In this document: positions 42,379 to 50,557 of the stretch, piece after piece
Numbering within the stretch: position 1 is the first letter of the stretch
How the letters are laid out: each line of letters opens with the position of its first letter
Assembly: GCA_052246725.1 (NCBI GenBank)
Contig: JBQQCL010000012.1
Length of the DNA: 64,000 nt
Strand: one strand, 5' to 3'
Source of the DNA: Pseudalkalibacillus sp052246725
GTDB lineage: Bacteria > Bacillota > Bacilli > Bacillales > Fictibacillaceae
Position numbers and translations under genes: made by a program
Notes under the pieces: generated by a model
Databases searched by the model: none
What the model was told of the DNA's origin: nothing
The model's input: only the letters and a program-made list of their open reading frames with translations

Positions 42379-43368
42379 ATGAAAGCGATCGTACATACGA
42401 ATCCAAAAGGCATGGAAGGTATGAAAGTACAGTCATTCGAGTCTCCCGTTTTAAAAGATGACGAGGTGAAAGTCCAGTTGAAGGCGGCAGGCTTGAATCA
42501 TCGGGATCTGTTCGTCCTACATCGACACGGAGAAGATGAAGGACCTTTTGTGGTCGGGTCAGATGGAGCAGGAATCGTAATGGAAATCGGTTCAAGTGTG
42601 ACCGGCGTTTCCGTAGGAGATGAAGTTGTCATAAACCCTGGCCTTGGTTGGCAGAAAAATTCACCAGCCCCGCCAGAGGGATTCGGTATTCTAGGCTATC
42701 CTTCGAATGGGACGTTTGCTGAAGAAGTTGCTGTTCCATCAAATCAGGTAGAGCCTAAGCCTGAACATCTGAGCTGGGAAGAAGCAGGGGTATTGCCGCT
42801 AGCAGCTTTAACGGCTTACCGAGCGCTCTTTACGAGAGGAAACCTCCAAGAAGGGGACCATCTGTTGCTCCCAGGAGTCGGAAGTGGTGTCATCACGTTC
42901 ATTTTACAATATGCAAAAGCAGTCGGGGCGAAAGTCACTGTCACTTCCAGAAGTGAAGAAAAGCGGAACCAGGCTTTAAAACTTGGGGCAGATGACGCCA
43001 TAGACAGTGAATCAGACTGGATTGAAGCGATGAATGGTGAAAAAGCCGATCTGGTGATTGAGAGTGTAGGTGCTGCAACGTTCCCAAAATCGCTTGATCA
43101 AGTAAAACCGGGTGGCACCGTTGTCACATTTGGGGCCTCTGCTGGAGATGAGATAACGATCAACATCCGCAATTTCTTTTACGGTCAATACAATTTACTA
43201 GGGTCTACAATGGGGAGCCATGAAGAATTCAAAGAAATGCTCACTTTTATCAAGAAATACAATATCAAACCTGTAATGGATCGAACATTTTCATTAGATG
43301 AGGCACACGAAGCGTTCAAAAGATTGGAAGACGCGAAACAGTTCGGAAAAATAGGATTCACAATTTGA
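42379..43368 (+). CDS. Zinc-type alcohol dehydrogenase/quinone oxidoreductase family protein
   Basis: A 329-residue medium-chain reductase. Motifs are LNHRDLFVLHRHG and GSDGAGIVMEIGS in the catalytic half, and LLLPGVGSGVITFILQYAKA in the NADPH-binding Rossmann half. The structural-zinc Cys cluster of true alcohol dehydrogenases is absent, which fits the quinone-oxidoreductase-like branch. ATG 42379 follows AAAGGAGGAGG; an earlier in-frame ATG at 42307 has no site. Confidence 0.88.
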   Translation: MKAIVHTNPKGMEGMKVQSFESPVLKDDEVKVQLKAAGLNHRDLFVLHRHGEDEGPFVVGSDGAGIVMEIGSSVTGVSVGDEVVINPGLGWQKNSPAPPEGFGILGYPSNGTFAEEVAVPSNQVEPKPEHLSWEEAGVLPLAALTAYRALFTRGNLQEGDHLLLPGVGSGVITFILQYAKAVGAKVTVTSRSEEKRNQALKLGADDAIDSESDWIEAMNGEKADLVIESVGAATFPKSLDQVKPGGTVVTFGASAGDEITINIRNFFYGQYNLLGSTMGSHEEFKEMLTFIKKYNIKPVMDRTFSLDEAHEAFKRLEDAKQFGKIGFTI

Positions 43369-43377
43369 ACATGAAAA

Positions 43378-43420
43378 AGGATTGCAAGTGAGCCACCAAG
43401 GGTCACGTGCAATCCTCTCT
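43378..43420 (+). terminator. Terminator of the oxidoreductase gene
   Basis: AGGATTGCAAGTGA pairs with GTCACGTGCAATCCT and is followed by CTCTTTAT. Confidence 0.8.
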
Positions 43421-43436
43421 TTATATAGGCCGTCTA

Positions 43437-43538
43437 CTACGAAAGAGAATTCCAGAATGAAAGGGCAACAAAGATAAAAGCAAGGACAGCGATAGTTCCA
43501 GCAAGTAACGGACGAAAAAGATCCATGAATGTGTTCAT
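43437..43538 (-). CDS. Possible 33-residue membrane peptide
   Basis: The frame from ATG 43538 encodes one hydrophobic helix (LLAGTIAVLAFIFVALSFW) with a short polar start. AAAGGGG lies about 12 bp upstream, a little far. The size and single helix resemble other tiny Bacillus membrane peptides, but I recognise no family. Confidence 0.4.
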   Translation of the reverse strand: MNTFMDLFRPLLAGTIAVLAFIFVALSFWNSLS

Positions 43539-43769
43539 ATGTAATCTACCCCTTTAAAAAGTTTATTTGTCTATATAGACGAATAAACCACGAACAGGTT
43601 TCAGGTTTATTACGAATATTACATAAATGTTACGAAAGAACTAGAATCTGTTTTAAATACTAGTCAAAAAAAACTATAAAATTTTTGTTTTTTTAAGTTT
43701 AAAAAGTTATGGACGGGGTATCCTTATACTAACAACCTTTTATCCCCCTAACCCCTAAACCCTAAGAGA

Positions 43770-43801
43770 AAACCTCTTCCGAAATCGGAGGAGGTTTTTT
43801 C
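43770..43801 (+). terminator. Orphan terminator hairpin
   Basis: AAACCTCTTCCG pairs with CGGAGGAGGTTT, followed by TTT. No plus-strand gene is recognised between 43540 and 43769, so a short non-coding transcript is possible. Confidence 0.65.
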
Positions 43802-43834
43802 GTACTTCGCCACGTTTTGAATCAGAGGAATTTT

Positions 43835-43890
43835 GTTGTTTTGTAGATAGTATCTTGTTTTTGTAGGTGGTTTCAAATTTTTGTAGAAAC
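43835..43890 (+). repeat. Three 20-bp-period TTGTAG repeats
   Basis: TTGTAG recurs exactly at 43841, 43861 and 43881, with T-rich spacers. The phase and core match the four-unit set at 23335. Confidence 0.65.
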
Positions 43891-43961
43891 GCACATTCAG
43901 TCCTTGTAATTTTGCGTTGAGTTGTACTGAATGATAACATTTGGAGGATTTATCTTATATG

Positions 43962-44138
43962 CTATTTTGATCGAATCTCCTCAATAAGAAGGGAAAGCTT
44001 TTCATTCAACTCATGGTCACTTGCTTGTTTCTGTTTCATGAATTTGATGAAAGTGACCAACGCATAAATACCTAACCCAAATAGACTGATTATGAAAAGA
44101 ATATTAAGTAGACCAAAAATACCTGTAGCAAGTGCCAT
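43962..44138 (-). CDS. Small membrane protein with coiled C-terminus
   Basis: A 58-residue protein: a hydrophobic segment (about residues 7-32) and a charged helical tail ending LNEKLSLLIEEIRSK. This layout is common in short Bacillus membrane proteins of unknown function. TTAGGGGG lies upstream of ATG 44138. Confidence 0.7.
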   Translation of the reverse strand: MALATGIFGLLNILFIISLFGLGIYALVTFIKFMKQKQASDHELNEKLSLLIEEIRSK

Positions 44139-44201
44139 CAATTTTTCCCCCTAAAGTATATTTCCTTCTCTTGATTATAACAGAAATTACCACATTTGAT
44201 G

Positions 44202-44236
44202 CTAAAAAACGATGAACAAGAAAGTGCTCATCGTTT
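44202..44236. terminator. Terminator of the 98-residue membrane protein gene
   Basis: AAAACGATGA pairs with TCATCGTTTT; on the minus strand it runs into a T-run, just after the stop at 44242. Confidence 0.8.
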
Positions 44237-44241
44237 TGTGT

Positions 44242-44538
44242 TTATACGTATTTGGTCATGATGCGCAACATCAAGACGGAAGATAATGAGATCAAAATAC
44301 CTAAGATGATCCATGAATAGATCCCGATCAATTGTGCCAGGAGAGCTGCCAGGAAAATCATCACTCCGATGGCCATCACATACAGTCCAGCCGCTTTTGC
44401 CAATCCTTTTTTATCCGTGACTGAGCTTTCATCATAATGTTTGATAAGGAATATGGATTTTTTCAACCAAAATCCTGCTCCTAGCAGAAACAGGCTGCCC
44501 CCAATTAAAAAAACCGCAACGAGTTGTTTTGTAACCAT
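44242..44538 (-). CDS. DUF3784-like three-helix membrane protein
   Basis: A 98-residue protein with three hydrophobic segments (about residues 6-25, 50-70 and 72-92) and the loop SSVTDKKGLAKAAGLYVMAIG. The pattern fits DUF3784-type small membrane proteins; the function is unknown. It is the upstream neighbour of the 58-residue membrane protein on the same strand but has its own terminator. Confidence 0.72.
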   Translation of the reverse strand: MVTKQLVAVFLIGGSLFLLGAGFWLKKSIFLIKHYDESSVTDKKGLAKAAGLYVMAIGVMIFLAALLAQLIGIYSWIILGILISLSSVLMLRIMTKYV

Positions 44539-44679
44539 TCTTTGACCACCCTTTAACGTTATCTGTTTACTACTTTACATAAGGATGTGCATGGTGTAAA
44601 CGATTTTCCGAAACAAACCGACCTGTAGGTTATCAACATGCAAGAAAGGGTATGAAAGGAGTAAAGGAGGTGTCAGGTG

Positions 44680-44871
44680 ATGTGGATGATGGTTCTGATT
44701 CCGCTTTTAATTGTCCTGATCGTTGCGATCTACTATGAGTATACGAATAAAAAGAAAGCTGATCTCCATTTAAACTCACGTGAACACCAGGAACGACCAT
44801 CTCAAGCCAAAATGAATGAAACACAACATCGTCATACAAGCGGGGAGGGAAGTGAACCTCCACCAACATAA
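44680..44871 (+). CDS. Small membrane protein with polar tail
   Basis: A 63-residue protein with one helix (MVLIPLLIVLIVAIYYEY) and a hydrophilic tail rich in His, Gln and Glu. AAAGGAGG precedes it, and either GTG 44677 or ATG 44680 could be the start. A long stem-loop at 44892 would terminate it. No family is recognised. Confidence 0.65.
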   Translation: MWMMVLIPLLIVLIVAIYYEYTNKKKADLHLNSREHQERPSQAKMNETQHRHTSGEGSEPPPT

Positions 44872-44891
44872 TCAATGGGAAATAGAAATTT

Positions 44892-44955
44892 AGCCAAACA
44901 CTCACATTCAGCACCTTAAAAATGGGTTGTATATTGTGAGTCGTTTGGCTTTTCG
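44892..44955 (+). terminator. Long stem-loop terminator
   Basis: AGCCAAACACTCACA pairs with TTGTGAGTCGTTTGGCT (one mismatch) and is followed by TTTCG. Confidence 0.7.
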
Positions 44956-45060
44956 TTTGCCTCCATCTATTTTATACTGATATACATATTTTCCCTGCGG
45001 TATGCTTTGTATTTTGATAAACTAAAGTGAGATACGTGGTACAAGGGGTGTTGAATTGAA

Positions 45061-45939
45061 ATGGACCAAACAGGGCTAGTATTAGAAGGTGGAGGCATGC
45101 GCGGTGTTTATACTGCTGGTGTCTTGGAATATTTTATGGAACAAGATTTCTATCTCCCATATGTGATCGGTGTATCTGCCGGTGCATGTAATGCTGCTTC
45201 TTATCTGTCCCGCCAATTTGGGCGTAATAAGAAGGTTACTATCGGTTTTTCGAATCATCCTGAATATATTTCATTGAAAAATTTATGGAAGAAACGTCAG
45301 TTATTCGGTATGGACCTGATCTTTGATGAAATCCCGAATAAGCTTGTACCGTTCGACTACGACAAATTCCATGAGGCAAAGGAACGATTCGTCATCGGAA
45401 CCACAGATTGTATAACGGGAGAACCGGTCTATTTTGAGAAATCAGAATACAAGGATCAAATTTTGCCGATCCTGCGAGCTTCAAGCTCATTGCCATTCAT
45501 GGCACCGGTCATCGAAATGGAGAACCGCTGCTTGATGGATGGAGGGATATCGGACCCGATTCCGATACGAAAATCAGAACTAGACGGAAACAAGAAGAAT
45601 ATATTGATCCTTACGCGGAATGATGGTTATATTAAACAGCAATCACGAATGAACTGGTTGACTAGGAAGTTCTATCCGACATATGAAGGGCTTGTCAACA
45701 AAATGGAGAAAAGATTTCAGGTCTACAATGAAACGATGGCTTATATAAAAGAAAAAGAAAAGACTGGTGATGTATATGTCATCCGTCCGACTGAACCACT
45801 GAAAGTGAGCCGGATCGAAAGAAATCCAGTCAAACTCACTATGCTTTATGACCAGGGTTATCAGGATGCCGCTAAACATTTCAATGGATTGAAAAAATGG
45901 GTAGCTACAAGTGAAATAACGATGGAGATAACAAGTTGA
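45061..45939 (+). CDS. Patatin-like phospholipase
   Basis: A 292-residue lipid acyl hydrolase. The oxyanion loop is LEGGGMRGVYTAGV at the N-terminus, the nucleophile elbow is GVSAGACN (Ser near residue 40), and the Asp of the dyad is in LMDGGISDPIP near residue 160. There is no signal peptide, so it is cytoplasmic or peripheral. It resembles the RssA/YjjU-type branch. The substrate is unknown. Confidence 0.92.
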   Translation: MDQTGLVLEGGGMRGVYTAGVLEYFMEQDFYLPYVIGVSAGACNAASYLSRQFGRNKKVTIGFSNHPEYISLKNLWKKRQLFGMDLIFDEIPNKLVPFDYDKFHEAKERFVIGTTDCITGEPVYFEKSEYKDQILPILRASSSLPFMAPVIEMENRCLMDGGISDPIPIRKSELDGNKKNILILTRNDGYIKQQSRMNWLTRKFYPTYEGLVNKMEKRFQVYNETMAYIKEKEKTGDVYVIRPTEPLKVSRIERNPVKLTMLYDQGYQDAAKHFNGLKKWVATSEITMEITS

Positions 45940-46023
45940 CTCCATAAAATTTAAAAAATAATGTTTAATTCGTCGAAATAAGGGTATGGGAATATGTTAA
46001 ACATTTTCTCGAGGGGGTTGGAA

Positions 46024-46971
46024 ATGAAAACCACAGTACTTGCCGAAAAAATTCTAGCTGAAAAAGAAGTCATAGCCGAGAAGACCCGCACGATTTTCAC
46101 AGAACAAACAGGACTTCATTTGAACGAACAAGTGACCAATGATCATGTTTTGCTCGCAGAGTTTGTTGCAAATGGATTAACAGCGGAAGATACAACAAAA
46201 ACAAACGTTTTGATGAAAGAATGGGCAGAGAAATCCAGTGAGAATTCACTTCAAGAAAAAAAACCATTTGAACATTCATTTAAACGCTTTCAGATTTTTA
46301 AAAATCAGATTTGGACCATCATTGAAAACCAATTGGATGAGGAATCGTTAACAAGCAAAGAGCTGTTTCACATTCTCCGTAAGGTAGAGCTTATAATTGA
46401 TAAAGCCGGATTTGAGTATGTCCGGGCAATGGTCCAAAACTTCGAAACCAAGGTGAATGATTTCGAGAAGACTATGAGGAAGGACAAGCAACTGATAGCA
46501 GACTTATCTGTACCGATCATTCCATCAATTGTACCTAACACCATTTTGGTACCGATTGTCGGAATGCTTACCAATGAACGTTTTGAAATATTGAGGCAGA
46601 AGCTATTGAATAACGTTCCTGATCAAAATGCTGAATCGATTGTTTGTGACTTTACAGGGGCAGTCATTCCGGAAAACGGAGAGTTCCAAATGGATGATCT
46701 GGCTCACCAGATTGAACAGATTACGAAGGCGTTATCTTTGATGGGTGTAGAAATCATTTATGTCGGTTTTTCATCAAGACTCGTACAAGAAATCGTACGC
46801 TCTGGTGTCACGATTGATGCTGAAACATTCTCGACATTCAGAACGGGCTTGAAATATCTTGCGAACCAAAAGAAATGGCAATTTGACGAACAGCATTTAG
46901 ATCAGATTGAAGAGGACGAAATTGAAAAAACAGAAGAAACATTAACTACCACAACACCAACAATAACGTGA
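46024..46971 (+). CDS. RsbR-like STAS-domain protein
   Basis: A 315-residue protein. The N-terminal half is helical, like the non-haem globin sensor part of RsbR proteins, and a STAS domain follows at about residues 170-280 (IVPIVGMLTNERFEIL, CDFTGAVIPENG, LMGVEIIYVGFSSRLVQEI). RsbR paralogues form the stressosome that controls sigma-B. The Thr in DFTG aligns with a known phosphorylation position, while the second site is not obvious. A Thr-rich tail ends the protein. GAGGGGG precedes ATG 46024. No RsbS or RsbT gene lies nearby. Confidence 0.83.
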   Translation: MKTTVLAEKILAEKEVIAEKTRTIFTEQTGLHLNEQVTNDHVLLAEFVANGLTAEDTTKTNVLMKEWAEKSSENSLQEKKPFEHSFKRFQIFKNQIWTIIENQLDEESLTSKELFHILRKVELIIDKAGFEYVRAMVQNFETKVNDFEKTMRKDKQLIADLSVPIIPSIVPNTILVPIVGMLTNERFEILRQKLLNNVPDQNAESIVCDFTGAVIPENGEFQMDDLAHQIEQITKALSLMGVEIIYVGFSSRLVQEIVRSGVTIDAETFSTFRTGLKYLANQKKWQFDEQHLDQIEEDEIEKTEETLTTTTPTIT

Positions 46972-46983
46972 ACATATCTTGTA

Positions 46984-47010
46984 AAGCCTCCTGATTGTAA
47001 GGGGGTTTTT
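46984..47010 (+). terminator. Terminator of the STAS gene
   Basis: AAGCCTCCT pairs with AGGGGGTTT (two wobbles) and continues into T residues. Confidence 0.7.
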
Positions 47011-47087
47011 ATTTTTCAAAACCCATTCATTGACATCATGAGAGGAATTGATAAGAATAGAGGTAGTACATAATAGGAGGAAGCATA

Positions 47088-47798
47088 ATGGCTAAGAAAA
47101 AGAAATCAGTATACAAGCCGCCTAAAAGTAGCAACAAAGGATTCATCATCGTTATTGCCAGTATCTTCGTAATCGTGGCTGCACTGTTGATTATCATCAG
47201 TAACCAGGAAGGAAAACAGCCAGAGACTGGAAGCGATGGAAATAATCAAGAAATTGAAGTCACCTATGAAGGGCAGCCTACTGTTGGGGAAGAGGATGCT
47301 CCAGTCAAGATGGTCGAGTTCTTCGATTTCAAATGCCCGCACTGTGCAGAGTTCGCTGAACAGGTGTATCCGCAAATCAAAGCGGATTACATTGATACAG
47401 GAAAAGCACAAATGACATTCATCAATAAACCGTTCATGGGAGCGGATTCCTCTACTGCGGCCTTAGTTGGTGAAGCCCTCTTTGCTCAAAAGCCGGATGC
47501 GTACATGGAGTATTATGATCTTGTTCTTGAGAATCAAGGAGATCCGAACGAGGCATGGGCAAGTGAGGAATTTCTCGTCAGTTTGGTGGAAAAGAATATG
47601 AAAGACATCGATATTGAACAGTTGAAGACGGATATGGAAGACCAAGCTATCCGTGAAAAAGTAGAACAGGATCGACAAGAAAGCAGTGCAGTCGAAAGCA
47701 CTCCTACGATCCTCGTGAATGGAAAAATGGTCGATCTAGATTACGAAAATGGAATAAAGCCAGCAATTGAAAAGGCTTTGGAAGAAGCAAATGAGTAA
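47088..47798 (+). CDS. bdbD: Thiol-disulfide oxidoreductase BdbD
   Basis: A 236-residue DsbA-like protein. An N-terminal membrane anchor (residues 18-40) is followed by a thioredoxin fold with the active site CPHC near residue 83 and the cis-Pro loop STPTILVNG near 200. It oxidises exported proteins outside the membrane and is re-oxidised by the BdbC protein encoded next. ATAGGAGGAA precedes the ATG. The bdbC start overlaps its last codons by 8 bp. Confidence 0.95.
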   Translation: MAKKKKSVYKPPKSSNKGFIIVIASIFVIVAALLIIISNQEGKQPETGSDGNNQEIEVTYEGQPTVGEEDAPVKMVEFFDFKCPHCAEFAEQVYPQIKADYIDTGKAQMTFINKPFMGADSSTAALVGEALFAQKPDAYMEYYDLVLENQGDPNEAWASEEFLVSLVEKNMKDIDIEQLKTDMEDQAIREKVEQDRQESSAVESTPTILVNGKMVDLDYENGIKPAIEKALEEANE

Positions 47799-48195
47799 CA
47801 AACGAGTCGGGATCGCCTGGATCATTTCTTTGACAGCATTTCTTGGCAGCCTCTATTTCAGTGAAATAGCTGGATTCGTCCCGTGTGAATTTTGCTGGTA
47901 TCAAAGGATTCTGATGTATCCATTAGCGATCATCCTCGGAATTGGATGGTACATTGAGGATAAGAAACTTCCATATTATGTCCTGCCATTCAGCGTCATC
48001 GGTGCAGGTGTATCAACATTCCATTATCTACATCAAAAAACAGAATGGTTTACCCAGGCTGTTGCTTGTACAGAGGGCGTTCCGTGCTCTGGAGTGTATA
48101 TCAACTGGCTTGGATTCATCACGATTCCGTTCCTTGCGTTGATTGCTTTCTTATCGATATCAGTCATCATGATCACAATGCTGAAAAAGAATTAA
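47791..48195 (+). CDS. bdbC: Disulfide bond protein BdbC (DsbB-like)
   Basis: A 134-residue membrane protein with four helices. The quinone-linked pair is CEFC in FVPCEFCWYQR near residue 33, and the second pair is CTEGVPC near residue 97. This is the BdbC/DsbB design that passes electrons from BdbD to quinone. The start ATG 47791 overlaps the bdbD stop, which indicates coupled translation. Confidence 0.95.
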   Translation: MSNKRVGIAWIISLTAFLGSLYFSEIAGFVPCEFCWYQRILMYPLAIILGIGWYIEDKKLPYYVLPFSVIGAGVSTFHYLHQKTEWFTQAVACTEGVPCSGVYINWLGFITIPFLALIAFLSISVIMITMLKKN

Positions 48196-48201
48196 ACGAT
48201 G

Positions 48202-48231
48202 AGGAGAGCCGTTCTTGATGGCTCTCTTTTC
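48202..48231 (+). terminator. Terminator of bdbDC
   Basis: GAGAGCC and GGCTCTC pair around a 9-base loop and are followed by TTTTCTT. Confidence 0.85.
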
Positions 48232-48303
48232 TTATGGCTTTATATTTTTATACATCATGGCTTTCGCAGAAATGGACCTTGTTCTCGGAAAATTTTTTCA
48301 CAT

Positions 48304-48390
48304 TTAAAGAAAGTATAAATACTTTCTTCAATAGAAGGGCAACTAAGGCTCAGCCTGCGCTAATGCTTGGCTTTGCCAAGTATTCTTTAA
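48304..48390 (+). repeat. ~88-bp hairpin element, intact
   Basis: It carries TTAAAGAAAG, AGTATAAATACTTTCTT, AAGGCTCAGCCT, CTTGGCTTTGCCAAG and TATTCTTTAA. It lies between the bdbDC terminator and nfrA. Confidence 0.85.
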
Positions 48391-48467
48391 GTCAGAATGT
48401 TTGTTCAAGGCATGACGGTTGGATACCATATAGATAGTTATCAATTATCGAAGTTAGGGTGAATGTA

Positions 48468-49226
48468 ATGAATGAAACAATCAACACGATATTGAATCAT
48501 CGAAGCATCCGTGCATTTAAAGATGAACCGTTGACTGATGAACAAATCTCTCTCATCGTCCAAAGCGCACAAGCGGCAGCAACCTCAAGTTATCTGCAGG
48601 TCTATTCGATCATCGGCGTTAAGGATCCTGCTAAGAAAAAGAAACTTGCAGAGCTGGCTGGGGATCAAGAATACGTCGAAAAAAATGGCCACTTCTTCGT
48701 GTTTTGTGCAGACCTGCATCGTCATAAACTGGCTGTCGAGATGGAAGGGCTCTCGGAAAAAGATATTGAAGAAACAGTCGAATCTACCGAAAAATTCATG
48801 GTTGGTACGATTGACGCAACCCTCGCAGCCCAAAATGCTGTTCTTGCCGCAGAATCGATGGGGCTCGGCATCTGTTACATCGGTGGTCTCCGTAACCGCC
48901 TGGATGAAGTGGTTAAAGTATTGAACACACCGGACAGAGTCATACCTTTGTTTGGACTTTGTGTCGGGGTGCCTGATCAGGATCCTGGAAAAAAGCAACG
49001 CCTGCCGATGGAGAACGTGTATCACGTAGATGAATACCAACATGATGATGAACTGTTCAAAAAACAACTTGCTTCATACAATGAAGATATTTCCGCTTAT
49101 TATCGCGAGCGTACCCAGGGTAAACGAACACATACCTGGACAGAAATCATCGCAGGTAAAATGACGAAGCCGGTGAGAATGTACATGAAGGAATTTTTGA
49201 AGAGCGTTAAAATCCCTTTGAAATAA
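48468..49226 (+). CDS. nfrA: FMN-dependent NADPH oxidoreductase NfrA
   Basis: A 252-residue flavin reductase of the nitroreductase superfamily. The FMN-binding start ILNHRSIRAFKDEPL, the QAAATSSYLQ loop, ESMGLGICYIGGLRN and the C-terminal EIIAGKMTKPVR are typical of NfrA/NfsA. It reduces quinones, nitro compounds or peroxide-linked substrates. ATG 48468 has GGGTGA about 7 bp upstream; a GTG at 48459 overlaps that site. Confidence 0.9.
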   Translation: MNETINTILNHRSIRAFKDEPLTDEQISLIVQSAQAAATSSYLQVYSIIGVKDPAKKKKLAELAGDQEYVEKNGHFFVFCADLHRHKLAVEMEGLSEKDIEETVESTEKFMVGTIDATLAAQNAVLAAESMGLGICYIGGLRNRLDEVVKVLNTPDRVIPLFGLCVGVPDQDPGKKQRLPMENVYHVDEYQHDDELFKKQLASYNEDISAYYRERTQGKRTHTWTEIIAGKMTKPVRMYMKEFLKSVKIPLK

Positions 49227-49295
49227 TCCCTGAGTATACGTAATTAAGAGTCAGCAAAAACTACCTCTATAACGTAAAAAGATGGAGGTTTCAAC

Positions 49296-49451
49296 ATGAC
49301 GAAACGTAAGCAGCAAAAGGATAAGACCACCCACCATAATCAAACACCGAAGGAAAGTCTGCCGGATTTTGAAATTGCTGAAGAAATGGCGAAGGGCCCG
49401 AATAAACTTCGGGAAGAGGATCTGCCAAAGCGAGAAGAACAAGAATTTTAA
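49296..49451 (+). CDS. Small hydrophilic protein of unknown function
   Basis: A 51-residue, highly charged protein (EIAEEMAKGPNKLREEDLP) with no hydrophobic segment. GGAGG lies directly upstream of ATG 49296. Small polar proteins of this look are often sporulation or stress products in Bacillus, but I recognise no exact family. Confidence 0.6.
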   Translation: MTKRKQQKDKTTHHNQTPKESLPDFEIAEEMAKGPNKLREEDLPKREEQEF

Positions 49452-49479
49452 GATCAAAGATAACATTGTAAGGAGTTAG

Positions 49480-49672
49480 AATTAGAGGACAGTTGTTCCG
49501 CTATCTGTGACAAAAAGCAGTGATCTGAAAAATTAGAGGACAACTGTTCCGCTAATTTGGTGAAACGACCCTGATTTTTTCGAGTTTTAGGCTAATAAGG
49601 TCTCTGGTGTCCTCTAATTTTCTAAAAATGGGGAATCTGGGGCAAATAAGGTCTATGATGTCCACTAATTTA
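49480..49672. repeat. 51-bp-period GGACA/TGTCC repeats, locus B
   Basis: Two forward units (AATTAGAGGACA...GTTCCGCTA) start at 49480 and 49531. Two inverted units (AATAAGGTCT...TGTCCTCTAATTT, TGTCCACTAATTT) start at 49591 and 49642. Each pair is spaced by exactly 51 bp. Confidence 0.8.
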
Positions 49673-49702
49673 TAATACGCGAAAAATCTTCTTGCTCTAC
49701 GG

Positions 49703-49740
49703 AAGGCTCAGCCATCGTCATGGCTGAGCCAAGTTTTTTG
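49703..49740 (+). repeat. Truncated hairpin element, right end
   Basis: AAGGCTCAGCCATC and ATGGCTGAGCCAAG followed by TTTTTTG. It forms a 10-bp stem (GGCTCAGCCAT/ATGGCTGAGCC) and could serve as a terminator between convergent genes. Confidence 0.6.
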
Positions 49741-50289
49741 TCATCTTTTAAATTCCCTCAATAACTTATTCAGTTCACCGGCTTGCATCAATGCCTGGCT
49801 GTCTTCCATCACCTCGCCTGGTTTATTCGCTTGACCGATGATATAGCCCGCAAACTCCAATGACACAAACTCAAAGATGTAGTTGAACTGTTGGATGAGC
49901 GGCAATGCTTTGATCTTGGGGTTATCTCCGCCACAGCAGATTACATAAGCTTTCTTTTTGCTTAAACGATCTTTGAAATCATATCTTGTATCTCGCATGT
50001 TTTGAGAAAAACGATCGATCAGATCCTTCATCATTCCAGACATCCCATACCAATAAACAGGAGTAGAAAAGACAAGGATATCGTGGTCTAGCATCAATTT
50101 GACGATATGATCGTTGTCATCCTCAATAGGCTGAAAACCGCCAGGCTCATGACGAAGATCATCAATTGGCTGGATTGTGAAATCACTTAGATGGATGTGG
50201 GTGACATCTAACCCTTCAAGGGCTTTTCTCGTCAACTGTTCTGTATTCCCATTGGGTCTCGAACTACCATGAATTGCAAGTATTTTCAT
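49741..50289 (-). CDS. Flavodoxin-fold NAD(P)H-dependent FMN reductase
   Basis: A 182-residue protein. The FMN phosphate loop is IHGSSRPNGNTEQLTRKAL at the N-terminus, and the STPVYWYGMSGMMKDLIDRF stretch near residue 75 is the second flavin-binding element of the NADPH-dependent FMN reductase family. GGGAGG precedes the ATG at 50289. Physiological partners are unknown. Confidence 0.87.
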   Translation of the reverse strand: MKILAIHGSSRPNGNTEQLTRKALEGLDVTHIHLSDFTIQPIDDLRHEPGGFQPIEDDNDHIVKLMLDHDILVFSTPVYWYGMSGMMKDLIDRFSQNMRDTRYDFKDRLSKKKAYVICCGGDNPKIKALPLIQQFNYIFEFVSLEFAGYIIGQANKPGEVMEDSQALMQAGELNKLLREFKR

Positions 50290-50458
50290 TTAGATATACC
50301 TCCCAAACACTTTGCTTTTTTCAGCATAGCTAAATGGCCAATGAATTGCGAGACATTCGTACTCGTTAATCGAAACAAGTTTTTTGCATCCTCTAGATTC
50401 ATCTGTTAACCTCGGAGACCAATTGAATAGTAGGGGGAAATTTTATAAAACAAAATAC

Positions 50459-50514
50459 TTGAAAGTCAAAGATGGTCAAACTATAATATAATTAAAGATC
50501 AAAGATAGTCAAAG
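50459..50514 (+). promoter_or_regulatory. clpE promoter with two CtsR boxes
   Basis: TTGAAA (50459-50464), a 17-bp spacer and TATAAT (50482-50487) form a consensus sigma-A promoter. AGTCAAAGATGGTCAAA fills the spacer and GATCAAAGATAGTCAAAG lies at 50497-50514. Both match the CtsR heptad repeat (GGTCAAA-N3-GGTCAAA). Repression by CtsR, relieved by heat, is expected. Confidence 0.93.
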
Positions 50515-50557
50515 TCAACTTTGATCAAAAACAAATATTTTAAAGGAGGTCATTGAT

